A stretch of 32,667 bases of DNA from NCBI GenBank assembly GCA_036732755.1, contig DAINBU010000053.1, forward strand, positions 1 to 32,667, written 5' to 3'. The stretch's first letter is position 1; the number at the start of each line of letters is the position of its first letter. Origin of the DNA: DASRRB01 sp036732755. Lineage in GTDB: Bacteria; Planctomycetota; B15-G4; SIAN01. The translations under genes and the position numbers were made by a program. The notes below the pieces were generated by a model. The model saw only the letters and a program-made list of their open reading frames with translations. It searched no databases and was not told the origin of the DNA. Positions 8,055 through 17,641 of this stretch are shown in pieces.

Positions 8055-8717
8055 ATGGTCGGCCCGGTCCTCGCCCTGCTCGGTCTCTTCCTGCCCGCGC
8101 CGGCGGCGCCTCGCGCGCCCGACGACGCGGCGGCGCTGCGCGCGCAGGCGAACGAGATCCTCGAGCGCGGCGACTACCAGTTGGCGCTGCCCGACGAGGG
8201 TGACGATCCCGAGGAGCCGCCGTCGTTCCGCGTGCGGGGCGGCTCCGGCTTCTCGATCTCTCCCGCCGTCGTCCTGACGATCGTCGGCACGGTGCTGCTC
8301 GTCCTGCTCGTGCTCGGCTTCCAGCGCCACGACGGGACGGTCGAGTCGCGCCACGCCGGCGGGGCGGCGGCGCAGGCGCCGCTCGACCTCGGCGCCCCGC
8401 TGCCGCTCGCCGACCTCGACGCCGACGCGCTCGCCGCCGAGGGGCGCTTCGCCGACGCGGTCCACGTCCTCCTGCTGCGCGCGCTGCGCGACGTGGCGCG
8501 CGCGCGCGGCGAGTTCGCGCGCGGGATCACGAGCCGCGAGGTGGTCTCTCGCGTCGACGACGGCGCCGCACGCGCCGCGCTGGCCGAGCTCGTCGCCGCC
8601 GTCGAGCGCCATGAATTCGGCGCGCGCGACCTCGGCGCCGCCGACTTCGAGAGCGCGCGCGCCGCCGCGACCGTCGTGCACGAGCGCCTGCCGCCGGCCG
8701 CGAGGCGCGCCGCGTGA
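8055..8717 (+). CDS. DUF4129-like membrane protein, first gene of the MoxR operon
   Basis: This is a 220-residue protein with a short hydrophobic N-terminal signal (about 1-20), one transmembrane helix (about 74-94, ISPAVVLTIVGTVLLVLLV) and a cytoplasmic helical domain. The C-terminal domain contains AAEGRFADAVHVLLLRALRD and the later GITSREVV, the pattern of DUF4129 (also found at the end of membrane transglutaminases). It stands at the head of a DUF4129-DUF4350-MoxR-DUF58-SpoIIM-RDD series, a frequently seen combination. Its stop overlaps the next start as GTGA. The biochemical role is unknown; it is probably a structural partner of the DUF58/MoxR system. Confidence 0.75.
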   Translation: MVGPVLALLGLFLPAPAAPRAPDDAAALRAQANEILERGDYQLALPDEGDDPEEPPSFRVRGGSGFSISPAVVLTIVGTVLLVLLVLGFQRHDGTVESRHAGGAAAQAPLDLGAPLPLADLDADALAAEGRFADAVHVLLLRALRDVARARGEFARGITSREVVSRVDDGAARAALAELVAAVERHEFGARDLGAADFESARAAATVVHERLPPAARRAA

Positions 8718-9944
8718 TCGACGCGCCGACGCCGTTCCTCGCACGCGCGCACCGGATGATGCTGGGCGTTGCCGTCGCGTCGCTCCTCTTCGGCCTGGTG
8801 TGGGGCGTGGTCGGCGACGACTTCGACCACGTCACGACCAACGGCGCCAACGGCTTCTCGCGCTCGGCGCTCGGCTTCCAGGCGTTCGCCGAGCTCCTGG
8901 AGGAGCACCGCGTCCCGGTCGTGCGCAGCCGCTACCACACCGGCGACCGCGTCCGGCCGGGCGACGTCGTGGTGCTCGCCGCCCCCGACGCCGACACCGA
9001 CGACGAGCACGACGCGGCGATCCTCGCGCAGCTGCTCGAAGGGGGCCACGCGGTCTTGGTGATCCTGCCGAAGTGGCGGCCGAGCCGAAGGGATGAACGC
9101 AGCAGCGAGCCGAAGATCGAACACGTGCGCCGCGTCGACGAGGAGCGCGTGACGGCGCTCCTGCACGAGATCGACGCGAATGCGGAAATCGTCCGTAATG
9201 ACGAGCTGGACGTTTCCGTCAACGGATTCGGCGCCGAGCCCGAGGTCGCCCGGCCGCAGCTCGTGCGCAGCGACGAGCTCCAGCCGCTGGTGGGCGGCGA
9301 CGCCGGCACGCTGATCGGCGAGCTGCGCCGGGAGTCCGGCCGCCGGGTCGTCGTGAGCGACCCCGACCTGCTCGCCAACTGCGGACTCGGCCGCGGCGAG
9401 AACGCCGCGCTCGCGCTCGCGCTCATCGACTCGCTGCGCGGCGAAGGGGGGAGCGTCCTCCTCGACGAGACGCTGCACGGCCTCGAGCGCGTCCCCTCCG
9501 TCTGGGGCGAGCTGGTCCGCGCGCCGCTCAAGTACGGCAGCGCCCACGTCGCCCTCCTCTTCGTCGCGGCCGTGCTGGCCGGCGCGCTGCGCTTCGGCAA
9601 GCCGCGCCCGCTGCACGGCGGCTGGCGCGAGGGGAAGGAGGCGCTCCTCGAGAACATCGCCGACCTGATGCAACGGGTCGGCCACGTGCGTGTCGCCGTC
9701 GGCCGCTACTTCGACACGACCGTCGAGCGGCTCGCCGAGTACCACCGCGCGCCGCGCACGCTCGAGCGGCCGGCCCGCCTCGACTGGGTGGCCGGCCGGC
9801 TCGGGGAGACGCGCGCCAAGGAGCTGCGCGCGCTCGCCGCCGCGGCCCACGCCCCGAGCCCTCCGCACTCGTCCCGTCGCTCCGAACGCGCCGCGATGCT
9901 CTCGCTCGCCACCCGCATCCACCGCTTCCGCGAAGAGGTCCTGC

Positions 9945-9958
<14 letters not shown>
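8714..9958 (+). CDS. DUF4350-containing membrane protein
   Basis: This 414-residue protein has an N-terminal transmembrane helix (about residues 15-35), then a Rossmann-like soluble domain with GFQAFAELLEEHRVPVVRSR and VVLAAPD, and a second helix at about 278-297 (VALLFVAAVLAGALRFGK). Its C-terminal cytoplasmic part is helical. DUF4350 proteins have this form, and the conserved YGSAHVALLF...RFGKPRP region is typical. The GTG start overlaps the preceding stop (GTGA), and its end overlaps the MoxR start by 14 bases, so translation is probably coupled through the operon. Confidence 0.78.
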
Positions 9959-10901
<943 letters not shown>

Positions 10902-10904
10902 CCG

Positions 10905-12224
10905 ATGCCGCTCCCGACGCCGCGCACCCTCTTCCTGCTCGCGGCCGGCGTGCCGCTCTCCTTCGCGCCGCTCGCGCTCGGGGCCGGCGCCTGGCCGCTC
11001 GGCGTCGCCGCGATCGCGGCGGTGGTCGCCGCGTTCCTGGTCGACGCGGTCCGCTGCGCGCGCGGCCGCGCGTGGAGCGTGGAGGTCACGCTGCCCGACG
11101 GCCTCTTCATGGGGGACGCCGACCCGATCGTCGTGACCGTCGCGGTCGCGCGGCCGGAGGCGGTGCGCGCGCCGCGGCTGCGCGTCGACCTCGACGCCGT
11201 CTTCGAGCCGGTCGACACGGTCGATGTCGCGCTCGACGACCGCGGCGGGTCGCGCATCACGCTGCCGATGCGGCCGCGCTCGCGCGGGCAGGGGACGGTC
11301 GAGTCGGTGTGGCTGCAGTGGAGCGGGCCGCTCGGTCTCGCGCGCCGCTCGCTGCGCGTGCGCGTCGACCGGACGCTCGCGATCGTCCCCAACGTGCGCG
11401 CCGTGCACGCGGCGGCGCTCCAGCTGGCGCGCGTCTCGGTCGCGTTCAGCGGGCGCAAGCCCGAGCGCTACAGCGGCGACGGCTCGGAGTTCGAGGCGCT
11501 GCGCGAGTTCACGCCGGGCCACGACGCGCGCACGCTCGATTGGAAGGCGTCGGCGCGCCACCTGAAGCTCCTCGCGCGGGAGTTCCGCGCCGAGCGCAAC
11601 CACCACCTGATCGTCGCGCTCGACTGCGGCGCGCGCATGCGCGAGCCGATCGACGGCGTCTCCCGGCTCGACCGCGCGATCAACGCGGCGCTGCTGCTCG
11701 GCTTCGTGGGGTTGAAGCACGGCGACCTGGTCGGCCTCTTCGCTTTCGACGCGACGCCGCGCGTCTTCGAGCCGCCCGTCGCCGGCGTCGCCGCCTTCGC
11801 GCGGCTGCGCCGCCGCACCGCCGACCTCGCCGCCTCGACCGAGGCGACCAACTTCACGCTCGGCCTGACCGACCTCATGGGCCGGCTGCGGCGGCGCGCG
11901 CTCGTGATCCTCTTCACCGACTTCTCCGACCCGATCGGCGCCGAGCTGCTGGTCGAGAACGTGGCGCGCCTCGCGAAACGCCATGTCGTGCTGTTCGTCG
12001 CGGTGCGCGACCCCGAGCTCGAGCGGATCGCGCGGGCCGCGCCGCGGCGGGAGACCGACCTCCATCGATCCGTGGTCGCGAGCGACCTCGCGCGCGGCCG
12101 CGCGCTCGTGCTGCAGCAGGTCGAGCGGCTCGGCGTGCACGTCCTGGACGCCAGCGCGGAAGAGGTCTCGTCGAAGCTGGTCAACCGCTACCTCGAGATC
12201 CAGCGCCGGGAGCTCGTCGCATGA
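10905..12224 (+). CDS. DUF58 domain-containing protein
   Basis: This 439-residue protein has two N-terminal hydrophobic segments (about residues 8-48), a beta-rich stretch (50-170), then the DUF58 core GSEFEALREFTPGHDARTLD followed by WKASAR (about 190-220). A von Willebrand A-like fold follows, with LIVALDCGARM replacing a canonical MIDAS-like DxSxS, and VILFTDFSD. It starts three bases after the MoxR stop. In the DUF58/MoxR pair the VWA-like domain is thought to bind clients while MoxR provides ATP-driven remodelling. The end overlaps the next ATG (ATGA). Confidence 0.88.
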   Translation: MPLPTPRTLFLLAAGVPLSFAPLALGAGAWPLGVAAIAAVVAAFLVDAVRCARGRAWSVEVTLPDGLFMGDADPIVVTVAVARPEAVRAPRLRVDLDAVFEPVDTVDVALDDRGGSRITLPMRPRSRGQGTVESVWLQWSGPLGLARRSLRVRVDRTLAIVPNVRAVHAAALQLARVSVAFSGRKPERYSGDGSEFEALREFTPGHDARTLDWKASARHLKLLAREFRAERNHHLIVALDCGARMREPIDGVSRLDRAINAALLLGFVGLKHGDLVGLFAFDATPRVFEPPVAGVAAFARLRRRTADLAASTEATNFTLGLTDLMGRLRRRALVILFTDFSDPIGAELLVENVARLAKRHVVLFVAVRDPELERIARAAPRRETDLHRSVVASDLARGRALVLQQVERLGVHVLDASAEEVSSKLVNRYLEIQRRELVA

Positions 12225-13237
12225 GCGTCGGACTGCTGCGCAGCACCCGCTTCAGGAAGGAGCGCGAGCGCCACTGGCGCGAGCTCGCGCGCATCGTCGA
12301 CAAGGTCGAGCGCGGCGGCGTCTCCCAGCTCACGAGTGGCGAGGTGGCGCGCCTGCCCGGCCTCTACCGGCAGACGCTCTCGGCGCTCTCCGCCGCGCGC
12401 GCCATCTCGCTCGACCGCAACCTGCTCGACTTCCTCGGCAGCCTCGCGGCGCGCGGCTTCTTCGCGGTCTACGGCACGCGCCACCGCTTCTTCGAGAGCC
12501 TCGTCGGTTTCTTCGGCACGCACTTCCCACGCGCGTTCCGCCGCCATTTCCCGCACTTCCTGGTCGCGGTCGCCTGCCTCGTGCTCGGGGCGTGGATCGG
12601 CTGGTCGGTGACGGACTCCGACCCGGAGCGGTACTTCAGCATGATCGACCGGAGCATGGCGCAGGGGCGCACGCCGTCCTCGTCGCCCGACGAGCTGCGC
12701 CGCTTCCTCTACGACACCGACGAAGCCCACCGCGGCTTCCTGCCCGCTTTCGCGTCGTTCCTGATCGCCAACAACGCGCGCGTCGGGATGCTCTGCTTCA
12801 CCTTCGGGATCGCGCTCGGGATCCCGGTCGTCGTGCTGCTCGCGATGAACGGGATGCTCCTGGGCGCCATGACGCAGATCCACGTCGCGAAGGGGCTCGG
12901 CGTCGACTGGTGGGCGTGGGTGTCGCCGCACGGCGTGACCGAGCTCTCGGCGATCTGCCTGTGCGGCGCGGCCGGGCTCGCGCTCGGCCAGGCGACGCTG
13001 TTCCCGGGCGAGCTGTCGCGGCGGGACGCGCTGCTCGCGCGGGGGCGCGAGGCGGGCACGCTGGTCGGCGGCGCGATCGGGATGCTCGTCGTGGCAGGGC
13101 TGATCGAGGGGATCGTCCGGCAGACGGTCCACCCGATCGACGCCCGCTTCGCGATCGCGGGCGGGACGGCGCTGCTCTGGAGCGCCTACTTCCTGCTCGC
13201 GGGGCGGCGCGTCGCGCCCGCGGAGGCGGCGCCGTGA
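12221..13237 (+). CDS. SpoIIM-like (stage II sporulation protein M family) membrane protein
   Basis: This 338-residue membrane protein starts with a charged region RFRKERERHWRELARIVDKV and LPGLYRQTLSALSAAR, typical of the family's cytoplasmic N-terminus. Several transmembrane segments follow (about residues 115-135, 190-215, 220-245, 245-270, 285-305 and 315-332). FASFLIANNARVGMLCFTFG and WVSPHGVTELSAICLCGAAG are strong family patterns. Despite the name, such proteins are widespread in non-sporulating bacteria next to RDD and MoxR genes. ATGA and GTGA overlaps on either side suggest translational coupling. The function is unknown; it may be a membrane scaffold or channel of the operon's complex. 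Confidence 0.85.
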   Translation: MSVGLLRSTRFRKERERHWRELARIVDKVERGGVSQLTSGEVARLPGLYRQTLSALSAARAISLDRNLLDFLGSLAARGFFAVYGTRHRFFESLVGFFGTHFPRAFRRHFPHFLVAVACLVLGAWIGWSVTDSDPERYFSMIDRSMAQGRTPSSSPDELRRFLYDTDEAHRGFLPAFASFLIANNARVGMLCFTFGIALGIPVVVLLAMNGMLLGAMTQIHVAKGLGVDWWAWVSPHGVTELSAICLCGAAGLALGQATLFPGELSRRDALLARGREAGTLVGGAIGMLVVAGLIEGIVRQTVHPIDARFAIAGGTALLWSAYFLLAGRRVAPAEAAP

Positions 13238-14187
13238 GCCCGCTCTCGAATCCGGCCGACGCGCGGTTGCGGCGGGAGTTCGTGACGCCGGAGGGGCTCT
13301 CGCTCCCGCTCGACCTCGCCGGCGCGAGCGACCGCCTGGTCGCCTTCGTCCTCGACGGGTTGATCATCGCGGCGACGCTGCTCGCGCTGCTCCTGCTCGG
13401 CTCGATGCTCAGGGTGGGCGGCGCGCCGCTGGTGATCCTCGCCGTCTTCGTCCTGACGCACTTCTACTTCACGATCTTCGAGCTGCGCTGGCAGGGGCGC
13501 ACGCCGGGCAAGCGCGCCGCCGACCTGCGCGTCATCGACCGACATGGTGGTCGCCTCACGGTCGCCGCGATCTTCGTCCGCAACGTCACGCGCGAGGTCG
13601 AGGTGGTCCTGCCGATCGTCGTGATGCTGTCGCCCGGCTCGCTGATCCAGGACGCGCCGCCGCTGGTCGGGCTCGCCGCCTTCACGTGGCTCCTCGTGCT
13701 CGGCTTCTTCCCGCTGTTCAATCGCGACCGGCTGCGCATCGGCGACCTGATCGCGGGCACGATCGTCGTCCACGCGCCGCGCAGCGTGCTGCTGCCCGAC
13801 CTCTCCGAGCGGCCCATCCTGGCGCCGCGCGGCGCTTCGGCGCCGGCCGCGGCGAATGCAACGAACGCGGCGGGCGCGGCGGGCGGCGGCGCGAGCGTGG
13901 CGGCCGGCGCCGCGGCCGCGCGCGCGGCGGCCTACCCGTTCACGGCCGAGCAGCTCGACGTCTACGGCATCTACGAGCTGCAGGTGCTCGAAGAGGTGCT
14001 GCGACGCGACCGGCCCGACCGTGCGGCGGTGCTGACGCTGGTCGCGAGCAAGGTCGCGAAGAAGATCCGCTGGGAGGGGGGCGTCGCCGATCCGGCCGCG
14101 TTCCTCTCCGCCTTCTACGCCGCGCAGCGCGCGCGGCTCGAGCAGCGCCTCTTGATGGGCCAGCGCAAGGAGCGCAAGTCCTCGTGA
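13234..14187 (+). CDS. RDD-family membrane protein with alanine-rich linker and helical tail
   Basis: This 317-residue protein has an RDD domain in its first ~190 residues: LPLDLAGASDRLVAFVLDG at the first helix, a second helix, and WQGRTPGKRAADLRVID, the family's conserved loop. A later LFNRDRLRIGDLIAGTIVV motif closes it. After it comes a low-complexity Ala/Gly linker (about 203-233), then a charged helical domain of about 80 residues beginning PFTAEQLDVYGIYELQVLEE. The GTG start overlaps the SpoIIM-like stop. The linker plus helical tail looks like a tethered cytoplasmic interaction module, an inference from composition only. It is the last gene of the operon and stops 18 bases before the convergent membrane-protein gene. 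Confidence 0.82.
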   Translation: MSPLSNPADARLRREFVTPEGLSLPLDLAGASDRLVAFVLDGLIIAATLLALLLLGSMLRVGGAPLVILAVFVLTHFYFTIFELRWQGRTPGKRAADLRVIDRHGGRLTVAAIFVRNVTREVEVVLPIVVMLSPGSLIQDAPPLVGLAAFTWLLVLGFFPLFNRDRLRIGDLIAGTIVVHAPRSVLLPDLSERPILAPRGASAPAAANATNAAGAAGGGASVAAGAAAARAAAYPFTAEQLDVYGIYELQVLEEVLRRDRPDRAAVLTLVASKVAKKIRWEGGVADPAAFLSAFYAAQRARLEQRLLMGQRKERKSS

Positions 14188-14205
14188 GCGGCGGCGCCGT
14201 CGCCG

Positions 14206-15099
14206 TCAGGTGAAGACGGAGCGCAGCTCCTCGGCGTCGGGGCCCTCCTTCGCGCGACGCAGCTCGACGAAGTGGACGGTCGTGACGGTCGCGACGCAGA
14301 GGTGGAACCACGCGGTGAGCGCGACGCGGCCGAACTCCGGCGCGCGCTGCAAGAGCGTCGGCTCGATAATGATCCACTCGTCGAACCAGCGTACGTAGAG
14401 CAACGGGAGCACCGCCTCGTAGACGACGAACCCGAAGGCGATCCCGAGCAGCACGAGTCCGATGGTGGAGAGCTGGCGACCGACGACGAGGCGCTCGCTG
14501 CGCCGCCATGCGGCGATCAGGCCGCGCCGCTCGAGCGCCGCCGCCGGCACCGCGAAGAGCCACCGACCGACCACTGCGGCGGTGAGCGGGAGCGAGAGCG
14601 GTACGACCCAGAGATAGGTCCCCGTCGTCGACCCGAAGTCGCCGAAGGCCGTCGGGAACCAGAGCATGGCGAGCGGCAGGATCGAGAAGGCGAAGCCCGT
14701 CGCCAGCGCGACGGGGAGGACGCGGACCCCGGCCGCGAGGCTCGCGAGCGGGCGCGCGGCGCGACCTCGCTGGATCTCGAATGCAGCGGGCGTCACGAAC
14801 GCGGTGGTCACCAAGATGGGCGCCATCCCGCCGATCGTCCGGAGCAGGATCGACAGGAAGAGGAGCACGCTGCGCGGCGGGAGGGGGTCGTCGTAGAGCC
14901 AGGCGGGCATCTGCCCGAAGAGGTGCGCGGCGCTCGCGGTGTCGGTCGCGATCGCGATCGCCTCGAGCGCCACGCCGACGAGCAGCGCCAGCGGGTAGAG
15001 CCGGAGGAAGCGGACGTGGGCGAGCCGCAGACCCAGCCCGAGCGACCGCAGCGCCCCCGTCGGCCGTGGCTCCGCGAGCGGCAGCTCGCCCGCGCTCAC
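14206..15099 (-). CDS. Polytopic membrane protein, paralogue D of four-gene array
   Basis: This 297-residue protein has about six hydrophobic segments and no enzyme motif that I recognise. It shares with the three upstream genes the motif of a small residue, Glu, Arg-Gly, then 'RSERLVVGR' (ALERRGLIAAWRRSERLVVG) and the C-terminal tail FVELRRAKEGPDAEELRSVF. It is the most diverged of the four; its tail has VELR instead of HELR. The GTG start overlaps the upstream stop (GTGA), so it belongs to the same operon. The conserved layout loosely resembles YciC or GPDPase-membrane-domain proteins. The function is unknown. Confidence 0.75.
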   Translation of the reverse strand: MSAGELPLAEPRPTGALRSLGLGLRLAHVRFLRLYPLALLVGVALEAIAIATDTASAAHLFGQMPAWLYDDPLPPRSVLLFLSILLRTIGGMAPILVTTAFVTPAAFEIQRGRAARPLASLAAGVRVLPVALATGFAFSILPLAMLWFPTAFGDFGSTTGTYLWVVPLSLPLTAAVVGRWLFAVPAAALERRGLIAAWRRSERLVVGRQLSTIGLVLLGIAFGFVVYEAVLPLLYVRWFDEWIIIEPTLLQRAPEFGRVALTAWFHLCVATVTTVHFVELRRAKEGPDAEELRSVFT

Positions 15100-15902
15100 C
15101 CGAACACCTCGACCAGGTGCTCCCCGCCGCTGCTCTCCCGCGCCTCGCGCAGCTCGTGAAAGATCACGGTCGGCACGACGCAGGTGAAGCTCGCCAGGAG
15201 GAGACCGCTGGCGACGTCGAGGAAGAGCGCGGTCGAATCCGACGCCGGCAGTTCGATCGCATCGTGCAAACCGAGGGCGAAGAGTCCGGCGAGCGACAAC
15301 AACAGGATGTAGGCGAACGCGATCTTGAGCCGGAAGCCGCGCGTGAGGAGCCAGCTCCTTCCGATCGACGCGATCACGCCGCGCCGCTCGGCGACGGCGA
15401 CGGCGATCGGCCCGCACAAGTAGACGCGCACCAGGAATATGAATACGGCGATGCCGACGTCCCACGGGAGCGACTCGCTCGCGAGCAAGTTCTCGGGGCC
15501 GGGCCGGGCGCGCGCCGCGGCGGACGAGAAGAGGTCGAGCACGTCGCTCGCGCCGTTCGGAGCGTTCAGGATCGCCGTGATCCCGAGCACCGTCCCGAGC
15601 CGCCGCGCGCCCGCGCGGAGCGAGGCGAGCAGCGTCGGCCGCTCGCCGCGCAGCCGCTGCAGCACGAGCACCACCGCACACGCCTCGGTGGCGGCGGAGC
15701 CGGCGAGGTCGAGGAGCGGCAGCGCGCGCCCGACCTCCCCGCGCCAGGAGTCGGGCCGCGCGGCGCCGCTCGCGACGATGCGCAGCGCGATCAGCGGCGC
15801 ATGCGCGAGCGCCGCGATCACCAAGAGATGCGACAGCGACCGGACCCAGACGCGGAACGCGCCGCCGACGATGTCCGCGACGCGGACCTGCAGGCGGCGC
15901 AC
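15096..15902 (-). CDS. Polytopic membrane protein, paralogue C of four-gene array
   Basis: This is 268 residues from a GTG at 15902; a TTG at 15911 overlapping the upstream stop would add three residues. It carries the shared features: VLQRLRGERPTLLASLRAG after the second helix, a region like AERRGVIASIGRSWLLTRG, and the C-terminal tail FHELREARESSGGEHLVEVF. Several transmembrane helices separate these blocks. The cytoplasmic tail ends at the stop codon, as in its neighbours. It probably arose by tandem duplication; the role is unknown. Confidence 0.75.
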   Translation of the reverse strand: MRRLQVRVADIVGGAFRVWVRSLSHLLVIAALAHAPLIALRIVASGAARPDSWRGEVGRALPLLDLAGSAATEACAVVLVLQRLRGERPTLLASLRAGARRLGTVLGITAILNAPNGASDVLDLFSSAAARARPGPENLLASESLPWDVGIAVFIFLVRVYLCGPIAVAVAERRGVIASIGRSWLLTRGFRLKIAFAYILLLSLAGLFALGLHDAIELPASDSTALFLDVASGLLLASFTCVVPTVIFHELREARESSGGEHLVEVFG

Positions 15903-15907
15903 CGGGC

Positions 15908-16780
15908 TCAATCGAACGCCTTGGCCAGCTCGTCGATCCCGAAGCCCTCCTTGGTGCGGCGCAGCTCGTGGTACTGCACGATCGGGAAGACGCACTGGAG
16001 CGAGCCGACGATCCAGAGGACGGCGCTCATCACGGCGAGGCGGATCGTCAGGTTCGCCTGCATCAGCGCGACGACGATCACCGGCGTGACCAGCACGAAG
16101 ATCAGGAAGCCGAAGATGAAGTTCGAGCCGAAGATCGTGAGGCGCCGGCCCGAGGTGAGGCGGGCGCTCCGGCCGAGCGCCGGGAAGACGCCGAGCTTCT
16201 CGACGACGGCCGCCGGCATCGCCGACTGGAACACGAGCGCGAAGACGAACTGGCAGACGAGCGAGAGGGCGCCGACGGTGAGCACGAGCCCGAGCGAGCC
16301 GGCGTCGGCGCCGCCGCGCCGCAGGGCGAGGAGCTCCTGCGCGGACTGCTGGCCCATGAAAGCCAGGGCGATCTGGGGCACCGCGAAGATCGCCGTGATG
16401 CCGAGCGCCGCGCCGATCCGCCGGAAGCCGAGGGCGACCGAGCGGCCGAGGTCGGCCGGCTCGTCGCGCAGCCGCTGGAAGACGAAGTAGATCGCGAAGA
16501 CGCCGACGAATGCCGGGAGCACCAGGTACTCGAGGCTTTGGAACGCCTGCCCGAGGCTCGTGGCGGTCGCGCCCGCCTCGTGCGTCTGGAAGTACCACAG
16601 GACCGCGAAGCGCGGCACGTGGACGAGCGCCGCGACGGCGAGGAGCCTCGGCAGCGTCGAGACCCAGATGCGCATCGTCTTGCCGACGATCGACGACGCG
16701 GTCAGCGCGTCGGCCTTGCGATAGGGGTTCCACGGGACCGCGGGCCGCGCATTCGGGACGGGGGGCGGGAGCTCGGCCAT
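15908..16780 (-). CDS. Polytopic membrane protein, paralogue B of four-gene array
   Basis: This 290-residue protein has a proline-rich cytoplasmic N-terminus (MAELPPPVPNARPAVPWNPY), a block TASSIVGKTMRIWVSTLPRL leading into the first helix, FVFQRLRDEPADLGRSVALG, then VVEKLGVFPALGRSARLTSG and the tail YHELRRTKEGFGIDELAKAF. These blocks align by eye with the genes on either side. About six helices are expected. The ATG is nine bases after the upstream stop. The 'E..G...A..RS..L..G' block resembles the one in GPDPase-membrane/YciC-like domains, but no catalytic part is present. Confidence 0.78.
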   Translation of the reverse strand: MAELPPPVPNARPAVPWNPYRKADALTASSIVGKTMRIWVSTLPRLLAVAALVHVPRFAVLWYFQTHEAGATATSLGQAFQSLEYLVLPAFVGVFAIYFVFQRLRDEPADLGRSVALGFRRIGAALGITAIFAVPQIALAFMGQQSAQELLALRRGGADAGSLGLVLTVGALSLVCQFVFALVFQSAMPAAVVEKLGVFPALGRSARLTSGRRLTIFGSNFIFGFLIFVLVTPVIVVALMQANLTIRLAVMSAVLWIVGSLQCVFPIVQYHELRRTKEGFGIDELAKAFD

Positions 16781-16789
16781 CGATTCACC

Positions 16790-17590
16790 TCACTGGAAGA
16801 CGCTCGCGAGCTGGTCGAGGCCGATCCCCTCCCGGCTCTCGCGCAGCTCGTGGTAGATGACGGCGGGCACGACGGCGGGGAACGATCCGAGGACGGCGGT
16901 GAAGAAGAGGCGCACCAGGACGCCCGACATGCCCGACTCGTTCCCGAACGCATCCAGGACCGCCGTCACGAGCGCCGTGAAGATCCACCAGACGAGGAGG
17001 CAGACGAGCCACACCACGAAGATCCGCCCGCGCTCCCCTTTCGTCAGGCGCGCGCTGCGTGCGAGCGCGCTCCACGGTCCGAGGGGCTCGACGACCACCG
17101 CAGGGATCGCGACGCTCCAGGCGACGAAGAGGACGAGGAGCGGGATCAGGAGGAGCACGAAGAGCAGGAAGAGGCGCGTGAGGAAGATGATGACGAAGGT
17201 GGCGGCGCCGGTGACGAGGCTGGTCGATGCGACGACGCCGAGGATCGGCAGCAGGCGGCGAAGCGCCGCCTGGACGGTCCGGAAGACGTTGGGCTTCTCG
17301 CCGCGCAGCCTCTGGAAGACCATCAGTACCACCGCGCCCTGGATCGCGACGACCGTGGCGGCCGTGACGAGGGCGACGAGGAGGCCGATCGCGAGAGGCG
17401 AGGCTCCTTTCGCCGCCTCCGTTCCCGCGAGCAGCGCGAAGAGGCCGATCTCGGGAAGGAAGACGAGGAGGCTCACGATCGCGAGCTGCGGGAGCGTCGT
17501 CAGCCATATGCGCAGCGAGTCGCGCACGACGAGCGCGATCGGGAAGCGGCGCGACGACGACGCGAGCGCGGGATCGACGGCCAAGGGCAA
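16790..17590 (-). CDS. Polytopic membrane protein, paralogue A (first gene of four-gene array)
   Basis: This is 266 residues from a TTG at 17590, with GAGGGGGG directly upstream. A second TTG at 17584 has better ribosome-site spacing and would remove two residues. It contains ALVVRDSLRIWLTTLPQL before helix 1, VFQRLRGEKPNVFRTVQAAL, VVEPLGPWSALARSARLTKG and the tail YHELRESREGIGLDQLASVF. It heads a minus-strand operon of four related genes. A TATGAT hexamer 21 bases upstream could be its promoter, divergent from the zinc-type transporter. The function is unknown; I infer an integral membrane assembly with repeated subunits. Confidence 0.78.
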   Translation of the reverse strand: MPLAVDPALASSSRRFPIALVVRDSLRIWLTTLPQLAIVSLLVFLPEIGLFALLAGTEAAKGASPLAIGLLVALVTAATVVAIQGAVVLMVFQRLRGEKPNVFRTVQAALRRLLPILGVVASTSLVTGAATFVIIFLTRLFLLFVLLLIPLLVLFVAWSVAIPAVVVEPLGPWSALARSARLTKGERGRIFVVWLVCLLVWWIFTALVTAVLDAFGNESGMSGVLVRLFFTAVLGSFPAVVPAVIYHELRESREGIGLDQLASVFQ

Positions 17591-17611
17591 CCCCCCTCGG
17601 AGTGGCGCGGG

Positions 17612-17617
17612 ATCATA
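17612..17617 (-). promoter_or_regulatory. -10-like TATGAT for the four-gene membrane operon
   Basis: On the minus strand TATGAT lies 21 bases before the TTG start at 17590. This leaves room for a short leader carrying the G-rich ribosome site. No convincing -35 is seen. It lies 11 bp from the opposing TACGCT, so the two divergent promoters would compete. Confidence 0.4.
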
Positions 17618-17627
17618 CGGCGCGCGC

Positions 17628-17633
17628 TACGCT
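17628..17633 (+). promoter_or_regulatory. -10-like TACGCT before the Zn/Mn-type ABC genes
   Basis: TACGCT ends eight bases before the ATG at 17642. No true Shine-Dalgarno sequence lies between, as with several other first genes in this window. No -35 is evident. Confidence 0.3.
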
Positions 17634-17641
17634 GCGGGGCG

